Positions 8,612 to 17,786 of a stretch of DNA of 20,980 nucleotides are shown here, piece after piece. Every line of letters begins with the position of its first letter. The stretch's first letter is position 1. The DNA comes from Nemertoderma westbladi (taxonomy: Eukaryota > Xenacoelomorpha > Nemertodermatida > Nemertodermatidae). The notes under the pieces are model-generated. The model was not told the DNA's origin, did no database searches, and saw only the letters and a program-made list of their open reading frames with translations. The position numbers and the translations under genes were made by a program. The stretch lies in NCBI GenBank assembly GCA_032718475.1, contig JAUCBJ010008958.1, positions 1 through 20,980 on the forward strand, written 5' to 3'.

Positions 8612-8850
8612 GAATACCGGTATGCTTATAATATATAAGTGTTATTACAGACTAGATTTGTCACAGAGTACCGGTATAATTTTAGCACAAATATATATAT
8701 ATATAGTAGGCCTATAATGAATACCGGTATACAGCTTACACTTATAGTATATAAGTATAATTCTGGACTAGAATTAATTACAGAGTACCGGTATGATTTC
8801 AGCTCAAATTTATAGAAATAAATATAATAAGCCTATGGTAAGTACCGGTA
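8612..8850. repeat. Tandem duplication carrying ATACCGGTAT palindromes
   Basis: Two diverged units of about 110-125 bp (about 8612-8721 and 8721-8850) share the order ATACCGGTAT, a TATATAAGT segment, GACTAGA, CAGAGTACCGGTAT and AT-rich sequence. A fifth palindrome closes the second unit. They lie directly upstream of the integrase start on the coding strand, in the leader. Confidence 0.7.
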
Positions 8851-9780
8851 TGTCAATTATTTTTAGAATAATTGAATTTCTGAATATTTTGGGGTTACTT
8901 CGTTACTTTAACTTACTTTATTACCGTTATTTAAGCAGTAGTCCAACTGATAGTGAGACCTAGTTTTGTATGGCAGGCCTACTATTTATAAATCGTTTGA
9001 GTTGATTTATAATAGATATATACCCGTTTAAAAGGGTTTTTGACAATATTTGAAATAAATGTTATTATTTCTGGGGAAGTCACTACACAGAAGCTGAGCG
9101 CTCTCAGTGAAGTGTTATTTATTTGACACTAAAACTGATAATTCTAATTTACCTAAGTTACTTAATACTACAAATTACTTACGATACGGGTGAGATTAAT
9201 TCTCTAATTAAACACAACAAAATGTTACGTACGAAATTTTTTAGGGTAATTTTACAGGAAGTCTACAAACCAGTCCAACAAAGGGTTAGATTTCTGGCTA
9301 TTACAAAGGACAGGGTACTACGGTATTTAAAATAATAAGTAGTAGTAAATATATTGTACTGTCCAGATAGGAAAATACCACCGCCTGACGACCTATAACC
9401 GTATCGCTATAGGTACAACGTTATGTATCACGGATTGTTCCTACCCAGAAGCTAATAGAGCTAACGAATGTGCCTATCAACCACTTTACAACACAAATAT
9501 ACTGCCTACACTAATTACTTCGGAAGGCACTGTACTTGTACTCTAAACCCTAAATTAGGTACAAGTACCGGTATAACAAATAATCAGTAGTTAAATATAC
9601 TTGAACAGTTAAAAGAACCACGGCATCTGCTGGAGTGACCGAAGCACAAAGTCGTCAGTCTTTACCTACGCCAAGCAGCCCTGATGTAGTACCGGGGTTA
9701 GTTTAACTATAACGGTATGTATAACAAGCACAATTACTGTAGGAATAAACTTGGGGACATGAATGTTGCGAATAATCGCA
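8851..9780. other. AT-rich leader, no gene found
   Basis: This 930-bp part of the element leader has no convincing ORF on the coding strand. The longest ORF is a 70-codon plus-strand one (9123-9335), antisense to the element and AT-rich, with a hydrophobic start and basic end but no recognisable family. One ACCGGT palindrome occurs at 9567-9572. Confidence 0.45.
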
Positions 9781-10365
9781 TAAACTCTGAATAATAAATA
9801 TTACGCTACCCGTACAGAATACTCAAACAAATACAAACCAAACGCTGGCAGACTACTATCAAGCCTAAACAAACTACTGTATGTGCAGATTCTGAAACTG
9901 TTAGTTAGTATGCGTGCTAACACGGTAGTACGACTTACTCTTTAAGAGGGGATTGACCTTACAGTTATGACTGCCCCAACTTACTAACGGCACTTGATCA
10001 GACCAACTCTACACACGCAGCAATCCCTTCAGACCCAAAAATAGCTAGACAACAATCCAGCCTACAAATATTTGAGTAATAACTATTACGGTACCTGAAC
10101 AGACCACACAAACAAACACAGGCTAAAACACTGGCAGACTACGATCAAGCCTAAATAAACTACGGTATATGCAGACTCTGAAACTGTTAGTTAGTATGCG
10201 TGCTAACACGGTAGTACGACTTACTCTTTAAGAGGGGATTGACCTTACAGTTATGACTGCCCCAACTTACTAACGGCACTTTATCAGACAAACTCTACAC
10301 ACGCCGCAATCTCTCCAAACCCAACCACAGTCAGACAGCAGCTCAACCTACAATTATCTGAACAA
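9781..10365. repeat. Tandem duplication (offset 286 bp) with a perfectly conserved 105-bp core
   Basis: Two units of about 286 bp follow each other. Their flanks have clearly diverged, but 9891-9995 and 10177-10281 are identical over all 105 positions by eye. The core includes GTTAGTATGCGTGCTAAC (9904-9921 and 10190-10207), which can fold as a 7-bp stem with a TGCG loop, and a GGGG...CCCC pair bracketing about 25 bases. It could be a packaging, dimerisation or regulatory signal in the leader of the element RNA, or a gene-conversion tract. Confidence 0.85.
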
Positions 10366-10616
10366 TCTGAGCAGGGTCACACGCCTTCTGCTCAATATTA
10401 GCCTACTAGTAAATAAAACCAACAGAAATAAGTAGAATCTCAAATAAAAAATCAGGGCGGCCGTTCCCTGATTAAGTACCAAGACCTACCGGTATACAAC
10501 AATCAAAATCGAATAATACTAATGTACTTGTACAGCAGTACCGGTACCGGTGATGACAGTTAGGCCTACTGACCTACAAAGTACCGGTTCAGTTTTACCG
10601 GTCACTACGGTATTTT

Positions 10617-10747
10617 GCAACCCTATTGCTTACTGCAATAAGATTGTAAACTGTTACTGTTCGACAGAACAGTATTAAACTGTATTTAATGCTTACACTT
10701 GCAACCTTATTGCTTACTGCAATAAGATTATAAACTGTTACTGTTCG
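10617..10747. repeat. Direct repeat abutting the 5' LTR
   Basis: The sequence GCAACCCTATTGCTTACTGC and its continuation to CTGTTACTGTTCG occurs at about 10617-10663 and, with two or three changes, at about 10699-10747. The second copy runs into the first six bases of the LTR. Between them is the dyad ACTGTTC-GACA-GAACAGT (10656-10673). This is where a tRNA primer site would be expected on the coding strand (GTAACAGTTTATAATC after the LTR), but it does not start TGG. Confidence 0.7.
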
Positions 10748-12013
10748 CGCTTTTGAAGACCTTTAGCAGTTTAACCTGCCAAAATTTATATGTCTTTTAG
10801 TTAATTAAAACCACTTTAGCATACGACAATAATTTATGCTAATACGCAAAACATTAGCCGAAGTCAGCCCATGCGCGATCATTCACCCGATGGATCTACA
10901 CCCGGGAGACTGAATTCGGATGCTTGAATTGTATTATTACAGTGTAAGGTTGCAGTGTATACCTAATGTATTATTCGATAGATCGTTAATAATTAATCTC
11001 TGACAGATATTATTGGCTTTCGGGAAATATTAACAGTTCCTTTAGGACGTGGCGCTTTATCTATTTAAACAGAACTAGGACTTATACTAAACGCAACGAT
11101 ACTGCTTATGATTAAAGTATAAAGCGTATTCTTTAGGAAATACTTTGTTACCAATCTCAATCATACACACTATTCTGCCGACAGTCAGTACATTTGATCA
11201 CACATAAAGAGAGCAGTAATTGACTCACGTAGGGTCTGCTAAATAACATTGGATTCAATACACACCACATTAATATAAATCGCAATTGTTATGTATAGCC
11301 GGTCTCTCTAACCTGTAGTGTTATCAAGAAAATTGGGAATTGGGTGATTTATCCGTATTATCCAAATAGCAATATTTCCATCAACAAATAGGTACAATTA
11401 ATAACTGACGGTAAAATAACAGTACAAACAATATGATTAATGCAATTAAATTAAGTAAGTAAAGTATCAAGGTGAGATGAGTGATTTAAGTCAGATTTGA
11501 TGAGTTTCATTAGGTAACAGTTTATACTTTCGATAATTCAAGCAGTTTACGGTACAGCAGTATCTATCCAAAATGCCGGTGTTTCTGGCTTAGACAGCAA
11601 TAACAACAAAGTAACAAGCAAAAAACAGTAAGACTGAACACTCTCCTTATGATCGGCAGAAAAGCTACACGTCGACAGGAAAAACCGCCCTGATTGGCCC
11701 AAGCCAAACAAAGAACCACGCGTCCAATGGCTGTTTCCATGCCAGCAACCAGCTGCTAGATGTCGTAATATGAATCATCACGGCTAAGCTGTGAAAGGTA
11801 GTTAGTGCATTACAAGTTTTTTGTCTTACCATGTCCACTAAAACACGTATATAGCAGAATTACTTTTATGTCCGTTAAAACACCTGTAAAGGTACCTTGC
11901 GGGTGAGGGGAATATATATACAGTTAGAAAACCTTTTTTAGAGTATTCCAGCGCCTGGGGGGGAACTGGCCAGCATAGGCAAACGTATCAGTTATCCCAC
12001 AAAAGCTTTTACA
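10742..12013 (-). repeat. Right LTR (5' LTR in coding orientation)
   Basis: This LTR is the same length as the left one (1,272 bp) and identical over every line compared. It shares the features by which both differ from LTR A, such as the roughly 70-bp segment absent from A and the CCAGCATAGGC end. It is followed by ATTAT. Transcription of the element would start inside it and run leftward. Confidence 0.93.
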
Positions 12014-12018
12014 ATTAT
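12014..12018. repeat. Right target site duplication ATTAT
   Basis: This pentamer matches 1643-1647 and directly follows the CA end of the right LTR. Confidence 0.85.
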
Positions 12019-12679
12019 GTTTCATTGTGTTTAGGGCATGTACCCTACTATAGGAGGTATGTTTAGTACCCCAGGCCAAGGTAATTGAACGTGATCCCAT
12101 TGAACGTGCGTAACTAGCAAATTCATGAAACTTTCTTCAATTTTAGCATTTCAAACTCGGACAGTCGAAAAGTCAGACTGTTCGTTTGTTAGCTTATTTT
12201 TAAATACAGTATTGGGTAGTACTCTTAATGCCTAATGCGTATTGGCTATGAGTATTACATCATATGCATACATAGATATGCACAGAGTATCATATGCACA
12301 TTTATACCATGATTAAATGTCATCAGAACCAGTTACAAAGCCTTCCCAAACCCATGTGAATAAACTAGCAAGGTCTGTCACTCGCGGTCTCGTTTCGAAG
12401 TAGGCCTACCCCCACCCTATACACACACATCACTCATGCTATTTATCATGCTGTTGAACTATTGCGTTTTCCTGCATAAAATGTTCTTTGCATATTTTAA
12501 TTGTATCGGCTATTCTTGAACACAAGGTTGGTTTTCTCTCGCATCTGGACAGCACCATTACCATTATGATATTATAATATTTATAATCAATAGAAAACAA
12601 TTTCTTGCAATATCTTGGCGGTCTCAACATTTATATTTAAATATAAATTAATTATTGGCGGGAAAATTCTACCTTATAT
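12019..12679. other. Intergenic host DNA, no gene found
   Basis: This is AT-rich sequence with short repeats (ATATGCAC/ATATGCAT around 12258-12300) and one 63-codon minus-strand ORF (12439-12630) with no recognisable content. I see no RNA gene. Confidence 0.45.
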
Positions 12680-12862
12680 CAGCTGTTTACTCCTAAAAAT
12701 AAAACTGTAAACTGTTCTATTAAGTATTGTTTATTATTTTGGATAGAATAACGTGCCACTGTAACCTGCTTCTTTCCATAAATAGAGAATTTAATATAGA
12801 GGAGAGATATTAATTCGCCGAGATGGGATTCGCATGCAGTCCATCCCCCCCCCCCCCCCCCC
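12680..12862 (+). mobile_element. MITE, poly-C/G-ended family, copy 1 (5'-truncated)
   Basis: It shares with copies at 15885-16128 (reverse) and 20314-20554 the ordered blocks CAGCTG, AAAAATAAAACTG, ATAACGTG, CCTGCT, TTTCCATAA, GAGAATTTAA, ATATTAATTCGCCGAGAT and GGATT, and it ends in a run of 18 C (12845-12862). The left inverted terminal repeat is not recognisable. The 66-codon ORF overlapping it is a by-product. Confidence 0.7.
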
Positions 12863-12963
12863 ACTACCCCCACACTCACCCCTCCCCCTGTATCCTGAAA
12901 AGATATAGATAATTTTAAAATGTTGTTTGTAACGTTTTACAGTCATTTTCAAAATAAATCATG

Positions 12964-12991
12964 TTTGTGACGTCATTAAACACGTCACAAA
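12964..12991. promoter_or_regulatory. Perfect 10-bp inverted repeat containing a CRE-like TGACGTCA
   Basis: TTTGTGACGT (12964-12973) and ACGTCACAAA (12982-12991) are perfect inverted repeats separated by 8 bases. The left arm overlaps TGACGTCA, the consensus cAMP-response element. Whether it drives a gene is not shown. The nearest candidate is the plus-strand exon at 13773. Confidence 0.4.
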
Positions 12992-13366
12992 TAACATATT
13001 AAATGAATTATATCAATTGTAACGAAATAAATGATACTACACGAAAAAACCATTTTATCATCTCTCTAAAAGTCACAATTTACCTGTTGGCTCGCCCCAT
13101 TCCATATAATAATAAATATACTAAAATAGGATATACATCATAAGCCTTTCCGCTTTGGTCATCTTGATAATTTACCAACTATTAGGGTTGTATTAAAGGT
13201 TAAGTGTTTGATATAGCCAATCACAGAATACCACAGCGTTAGGTTGATAAGTGGAGGCGATGTACCCACATATTATGTGTGAGTGTTGTCACCTCAGCTC
13301 AGAGCGAGTGGCTGTGTGAGACCGGCTTTTATATTGTTTTCTGATGAGTGTCACCCACTCGTCGGT

Positions 13367-13376
13367 GGGGGCGGGG
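13367..13376 (+). promoter_or_regulatory. GC-box-like element
   Basis: The core GGGGGCGGGGC around 13367-13377 is an Sp1/KLF-type GC box in otherwise AT-rich DNA, about 400 bp upstream of the plus-strand exon candidate. It is a weak indication of a promoter region. Confidence 0.25.
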
Positions 13377-13772
13377 CAACAAACATAATTATCTGCAGCC
13401 AATATAATCACACAGACGTTAATGAAAAGGTCACAGTTTAATAATTTATATTGTATTGGATACAAATGTTTCGCGATACTATGCTATCTTTTGGGATTCG
13501 AAATTAATTTAAATTTGAAACAAAAAAAGGCAATATATTTTCTTGGAAAATGTAATATACATCCAGGTGAATAAAGAGTTGTGAATCTATAGTGTCATAC
13601 ATTATTTACCATCTGACGTAGTTACGTGACACGGTACTGTAAGCATGGATTAATAATGACAATTAATATATAGGATCTGATAAAATTAATCCAAATAGCA
13701 TAAACTTATAATTATAATAAATTAATAAAAATTTATCAAAATAATCTTAAATCAATCCGTCTACCCCCCTAG

Positions 13773-13961
13773 TTCGGAGGCGGCTTCAGTTCGCGCTCCT
13801 CCGCTCCAACTCCCTGTGTTTGCGTGGGGGTCGGCAGTCCTGGAGGTGTCTCGGGTTCGGGGACGGAGCTGGTCTGCGTGGGTCTGACTTACCAGATAAT
13901 TATTGATTTGGTGGTGGCATTCTTGCTATTCCTTGGTGGTGCGATTTTTAATTGCTTTTAA
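13773..13961 (+). CDS. Candidate terminal exon of a membrane protein (partial)
   Basis: After a pyrimidine-rich splice acceptor (CCGTCTACCCCCCTAG, ending 13772) the frame is open for 62 codons to TAA at 13959-13961. It starts FGGGFSSRSS, has three cysteines before a Gly/Ser stretch, and ends in a hydrophobic segment (IIIDLVVAFLLFLGGAIF plus NCF) long enough for one membrane span. An AATAAA polyadenylation signal lies at 14027-14032, 65 bp after the stop. The first 140 bp are far GC-richer than the surroundings, as expected for coding. Two other frames are also open over the GC-rich part, and a good splice-donor-like CTG-GTAAGT lies on the opposite strand at about 13903-13911, so a minus-strand exon is a rival reading. 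No upstream exon was found. Confidence 0.35.
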   Translation, partial: FGGGFSSRSSAPTPCVCVGVGSPGGVSGSGTELVCVGLTYQIIIDLVVAFLLFLGGAIFNCF

Positions 13962-14026
13962 TTGTTTGTTCGTTACTTTAATATTGTGTTATCCTGTACA
14001 ATATATATTTATAAATAATGATTGTT

Positions 14027-14032
14027 AATAAA
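14027..14032 (+). terminator. Polyadenylation signal AATAAA
   Basis: AATAAA stands 65 bp after the stop of the plus-strand exon candidate. In AT-rich DNA the hexamer is common, so it counts only together with that exon. Confidence 0.3.
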
Positions 14033-14508
14033 TTTCACATCCGTCTACCCCCTGTCCCCATGTCTATTCATCTTTTAAAATAATATGATGGAATTGCAAT
14101 ATTCTTTAAATTTTAGGTCGAATCTTAATAATATTTGACTCAATAGGACATGGGAATGGAATAACATAAAACCTGCAGATCTACATATTTTACAAACGAA
14201 ATGTTGAAAAAAAATATTGAGTAGATATATATGGGTGTAAGTCGAGTTTCGCAAGTGGCAGAGGAATTAGCGAATGAGTCTTAGGTTTGTGTGTTTGTGT
14301 TAACATATTCCGGATAGGAAAACTTTTGTATTTTTTCCCTCAGGAAAATAGTTTATAAATATTAGGCCTTCAGATAGTACGTGAATCGTTATACTTAGGT
14401 TTATATGTACAGTTATACTTCGCCAAAACGGGGTTTACAACATTGTATTTCTAAAAATGATGAAAAGTGTATTCAGTGAAAATTACCATGGTTACTAAAT
14501 GCTGCAAA

Positions 14509-15162
14509 TTAAATCAAAAAATAATATAAACTAAAGTACGAAAAATGAATACCAATTAATTTATTGGCTAATGACGTCACACCGATATCATTAATGTTAT
14601 CCAAGTTATCAGCAACTGATTCTATTGTTGTAGAATCTACGGTACCACTCTCTGGACGACCTCGGTTGGCCTTCTGGTCTCCTACTGTTGTTGTCTCAAT
14701 GTCTGCGGTGTTTGGGAACGAACACTCTTCCAAACGAGCGCATCTCCTAACCATTGCTTTCAGGTTCATCCCCTGCAGTACATCCCCTAGGTGAGTAGTG
14801 TTACACGGCACCAGTTCTACAAGCGGTTTCCCAGGGTAGTTCACACAATGCCCTCCATCTCGCAGTCCAGTTACCGGTAAGCAGTCAGTAGTCGAAGAAT
14901 TAAGAATAACTCGGTATTCCACGCCCCTCAATTTAAGATTTATATCGGCGGTAAAAGTCTGAGATTTACATCCATTCTCACAGAACGTTCGGTTGTCAGT
15001 AGTTTGTTGGTTCCATCTAGCTAACGCATGTTCTAGAAACGCGAAGGTGGGATAAGAGACACCGCTGATTCTGCTAACAACTTCGCTACAGTTATACTTC
15101 GCCACGGTTGTTGGTAGTAATAGTGTGGTAACCGAGATATAAATATATATTAATCGCTCCAT
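14509..15162 (-). CDS. Small secreted or surface-anchored Cys-rich glycoprotein, unrecognised
   Basis: This 217-codon uninterrupted ORF has a strong start context (A at -3, G at +4). Residues 1-20 (hydrophobic stretch ISVTTLLLPTTVA) form a signal peptide. The mature part has eight cysteines (25, 61, 65, 94, 106, 120, 141, 147), enough for four disulfides, and four N-glycosylation sequons (N24, N57, N88, N121). Residues 150-195 are Thr/Ser/Asp-rich with little structure, like a stalk. The last 17 residues (KLIGIHFSYFSLYYFLI) are hydrophobic with no cytoplasmic tail, as in GPI-anchored precursors. I do not recognise the family and propose no ligand. It could be a lineage-restricted surface or effector protein, or the first exon of a larger gene. 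GC content and codon use stand out from the AT-rich flanks. There are no frame breaks. Confidence 0.8.
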   Translation of the reverse strand: MERLIYIYISVTTLLLPTTVAKYNCSEVVSRISGVSYPTFAFLEHALARWNQQTTDNRTFCENGCKSQTFTADINLKLRGVEYRVILNSSTTDCLPVTGLRDGGHCVNYPGKPLVELVPCNTTHLGDVLQGMNLKAMVRRCARLEECSFPNTADIETTTVGDQKANRGRPESGTVDSTTIESVADNLDNINDIGVTSLANKLIGIHFSYFSLYYFLI

Positions 15163-15256
15163 AATAATATGTAAGAATGTAAATTACTGCGGCGGTATTC
15201 CTAACATTGTAAACGTTATGTGTAGGCCTAAGTACTAAAAATGAGAATAATAAATA

Positions 15257-15264
15257 TATTTATA
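15257..15264 (-). promoter_or_regulatory. TATA box candidate for the secreted-protein gene
   Basis: TATAAATA on the minus strand lies about 95 bp upstream of the ATG at 15162, a fitting distance for a short 5' UTR. AT-rich context lowers its weight. Confidence 0.3.
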
Positions 15265-15884
15265 CAAAATAATTTATTGACTAAATGAATGAATCCGAAC
15301 ACCCAATTTGTGTTAAAGTGGATTTAAATACTTAATACTTTTTAATTTGAATGGTTTAATTTAATTTAAAACAATAAGGGGAAGGAACTTGTTTCATTGT
15401 AGGTATTTTCTAACCAAAACAATAAACAAAACTTTATTTCATATGCAACCAATTAGCGATGTAGATAACGTTTTTTTTTAGCGGGGGCCACTATCTCAAT
15501 TTTTTTATTAGCATATTATTCGAGAACGACAAAGTTTCAGAGTTAATTTGAGTTATACAGCAAAATGTATTTTAGCATAAAACCTAAAAGATAAAACCCA
15601 ACCGGTAAGTGGACAGAGCTATTTGATTGTAGGCCTAGTCATACTGAAATAATTAAATAAATAAATGATAGAATTCCAATTCCAGATGTATTTACAAAAG
15701 TAAAAATACTCAGGTATATAGATGACTGCGGTTGGTGTGTTTGTGTGCGGAATGTTAATAGACTAATTAACAACATAAATTAATTATAACACATTAATTG
15801 TAATAAAGTAAAACACATTAATTATTATACAAATAAATTTTAAACAGACTTTAAAATAAGTCCTAAATGTCCTTAAACGAGACA
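15265..15884. other. Intergenic AT-rich DNA, no gene found
   Basis: About 620 bp has no ORF or RNA gene that I can support. It contains scattered AATTAATTA-type runs around 15640-15840 and one TAGGCCTA-like palindrome. Confidence 0.5.
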
Positions 15885-16128
15885 GGGGGGGGGGGGGGGG
15901 GACTGGACGCAACTCCCATATTGGCGAGTTAGGCCTAATATCCCGCCTCAATATTAAATTCTGAATTTAGGGAAAGGAGCAGGTTACAGTGGCACGTTAT
16001 TTTAACCAAAACAATAAACTAAGAACAATAGAACAGGTTACAGTTTTATTTTTGAGAGTATTCAGCTGTTATTTGCGTCGAATTTCCCCAGGAGAGGGAT
16101 TAATTTTTATTGCGTCCAAAGTCCCCCC
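15885..16128 (-). mobile_element. MITE, poly-G-ended family, copy 2 (full length)
   Basis: This 244-bp element lies in inverse orientation to the other copies. Its ends are inverted repeats: left GGGGGGACTGGACGCAA, right (reverse complement) GGGGGGACTTTGGACGCAA. The left end carries a run of 17 G (15885-15901). The interior shares all blocks of the family (GTTACAGTGGCACGTTAT, CAATAAAC, CAGTTTTATTTTTGAGAGTA, CAGCTG). No coding capacity and no clear target duplication were found. G-rich CAGGGG-type ends hint at the hAT superfamily, unproven. The plus-strand ORF at 15989-16183 is a by-product. Confidence 0.8.
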
Positions 16129-16360
16129 TATCTGCCTTAAAACATACGGCCTTATGGTTATTTTTCAGAATAATCGCCCATAAGCTTCCAGTAAATGTTG
16201 GCCTAAGTAGGGTAAGTAAAGTTTGGCCTGCCAAACTGTTTTCGAATTTGATTTAAACCCATCAAGCCGATGAAGCTTATGTTTAAGGAAATTTATTAAC
16301 GGACTTATTTCGCCTTAGAAAATGTTTATTTTCAAATATAATTACTTAAAGAGTCCATCC

Positions 16361-16432
16361 CACCTTGATCTAGTGGTTGCATTGAATTTACATCTCCCCA
16401 TAGGTTGTAGGTTCGATCCCTGCAGGGGGCCA
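16361..16432 (+). repeat. tRNA-like sequence (SINE head or tRNA pseudogene)
   Basis: It has an A-box-like TGATCTAGTGG (16366-16376) and a B-box GGTTCGATCCC (16410-16420). The T arm GTAGG-TTCGATC-CCTGC pairs at all five positions with one G-T wobble. The D arm is poor and the acceptor stem pairs at only about 5 of 7 positions, so a working tRNA is unlikely. A tRNA-derived SINE head or a dead tRNA copy fits better. AT-rich sequence follows, without a clear tail repeat. Confidence 0.45.
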
Positions 16433-17096
16433 GGGCATATTTTGTTTTTAAAAATATTACAAAATTAATATTTATAAATTATTTGATATTGAAATTTTAA
16501 TATATTTAATATTAAATAATTTATAGTTATTCGAATTTTATATGCTACAGGTTTGTTACGGGTTGTTAAATAAATGAAATATAAATTTTTATTGGAATTA
16601 ATTATCATATAAATGCCCTTTAAAACCTATTTATAATTATGTATTATTATTTTTAAGTTAAAAAACCGCAGGAAATAAATTGATTGATTTTATAATAAAA
16701 TAAATTCAAATATGGCCCAGTTATCTACAGTAACTAGGGTACTACAGTAGATTAAACAGAACTAATTAGCTGAATTGGCTTTGTTTAAATATCTAATATA
16801 CCCAGTGGGTGGAGTAACTATTAATTACGACGGCTCGCAAGCAGTAACGCCCTAAACATACTTAATTGCTCATAAAGCCAGTTCGCATACAAGTTTATAA
16901 CCTAAAGATTTGTATACAACTGTATACAAGAGCAAATATACAGCAAGTAAAGATACCGTGAAATCAATGGTTAACATGTAATGAATATTTTGGCATTGGC
17001 TTAGCTTGGTTATGCACCACTCTCATGCTTTCTATTTAATTGATAACATTATTTATAATTGTTAATCGCAAAGGTAGTTATTATAAGTTAATATTT
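16433..17096. other. AT-rich intergenic DNA, no gene found
   Basis: The first 300 bp are extremely AT-rich and built of TATTTAAT-like words, with partial self-complementarity around 16460-16525. No ORF, tRNA or longer repeat was recognised. Confidence 0.45.
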
Positions 17097-17276
17097 CAGA
17101 GGCGGGTCCAGTATATTTTTGAAGGGGGGGGGGGGGGGGGGTGTAGGGGTGTCGTTGACGTGAGGAAGTTAAAAAAAATGAACCGTATTATTAGTTTATG
17201 CTGCTAGTTAAACATGTAATTTTTTAGTTTGAATTTCTAAAATTTTATAATAGTAATTACTAAAGCCGCCCTCATG
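17097..17276. mobile_element. Possible hAT-type MITE or hAT end with poly-G run
   Basis: CAGAGGCGGGTCCAGTATAT (17098-17117), followed by TTTTTGAA and a run of 18 G (17124-17141), strongly resembles terminal repeats common in hAT-superfamily elements of aquatic animals (CAG-R-GGCGG-TCCAG). A degenerate complementary end may be AGCCGCCCTCA near 17267-17276. No 8-bp target duplication was found, so the right boundary is uncertain. Confidence 0.4.
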
Positions 17277-17786
17277 TAAAATATTATAAAAGGCAATAAA
17301 TAAATATCAATAAAAAATAACATACAATATGAAGTGTGAAGTGGGGCAAGGCATTCAGTGATTTTAGACAAGATGTCGAATCAGACAATATGTTGGCCAC
17401 ATGACGGTTACGGTCAGTGTACTTTGACAGGTGAAACCAAAGCATTTTCCCACTGTGTACACCAAAGCTGGAGGCTGTAGTGCAGTATGGTGGCAGTTTG
17501 AAGCCCTCCCTGCTGTGGTCAATTAGGCATTTTATTTTGAGTTTAAACCTACAGTACAGTGTACATACAATCTACTACAGTACTTACACACAACCCACAG
17601 TACTTACATACAACTCACAGTACCTACAATGCGATGGATGACAAGGCTGGGTAATGAGGATGGAGTAAGTCATCTCTATATAATCTTATTAAAGCTCCTT
17701 AGATTAAATCAATATTTATTGCAATAACATTTTGTTTAGTGAAGACTTTTATTTAGTACTGTATAAGTCAAATAACCATTACTGTA
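17277..17786. other. Intergenic DNA with short tandem repeats, no gene found
   Basis: The block from 17335 to 17525 is less AT-rich but has no ORF above chance. Around 17573-17630 a unit of about 20 bp based on ACAGTACTTACA is repeated about three times with changes. Confidence 0.45.

Larger units (their letters stand above)
1648..12013 (-). mobile_element. Complete young LTR retroelement with BEL/Pao-type integrase and two novel ORFs
   Basis: This 10,366-bp element is bounded by two direct 1,272-bp LTRs that look identical base for base by eye and by an ATTAT target duplication. All long ORFs are on the minus strand, so 5' to 3' runs right to left. The order is 5' LTR (12013-10742), 2.2 kb leader, integrase ORF (8520-7159), 1.6 kb mostly non-coding, ORF1 (5542-3815), ORF2 (about 3897-2998), then 3' LTR (2919-1648). 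The last bases before the 3' LTR on the coding strand are GGGAGCGG, a plausible short polypurine tract that supports this direction. No TGG-type primer binding site follows the 5' LTR. No aspartic protease, reverse transcriptase or RNase H is visible. Normal BEL/Pao elements encode gag-PR-RT-RH-IN in that order. This copy is either non-autonomous or of an unusual kind. The identical LTRs imply very recent transposition. Confidence 0.88.

Noticed and set aside
9123-9335. 70-codon plus-strand ORF in the element leader
   Set aside because: Its AT-rich composition, antisense position and lack of any family make it compatible with chance. I would reconsider if other copies keep the frame.
1648-12013. 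Maverick/Polinton or other large DNA transposon with a retroviral-type integrase
   Set aside because: The terminal repeats are direct, not inverted, begin TG and end CA, and the target duplication is 5 bp. No PolB, packaging ATPase or protease is present.
12439-12879. Two small minus-strand ORFs (63 and 66 codons)
   Set aside because: One is in AT-rich spacer and the other reads through the MITE and its homopolymer (Gly run). Neither looks coding.
14564-14794. 76-codon plus-strand ORF opposite the secreted-protein gene
   Set aside because: It is antisense to a gene with a signal peptide, sequons and paired cysteines, and has no features of its own.
15989-16183. 64-codon plus-strand ORF
   Set aside because: It mostly reads through MITE copy 2. 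The same frame is broken in the other copies.
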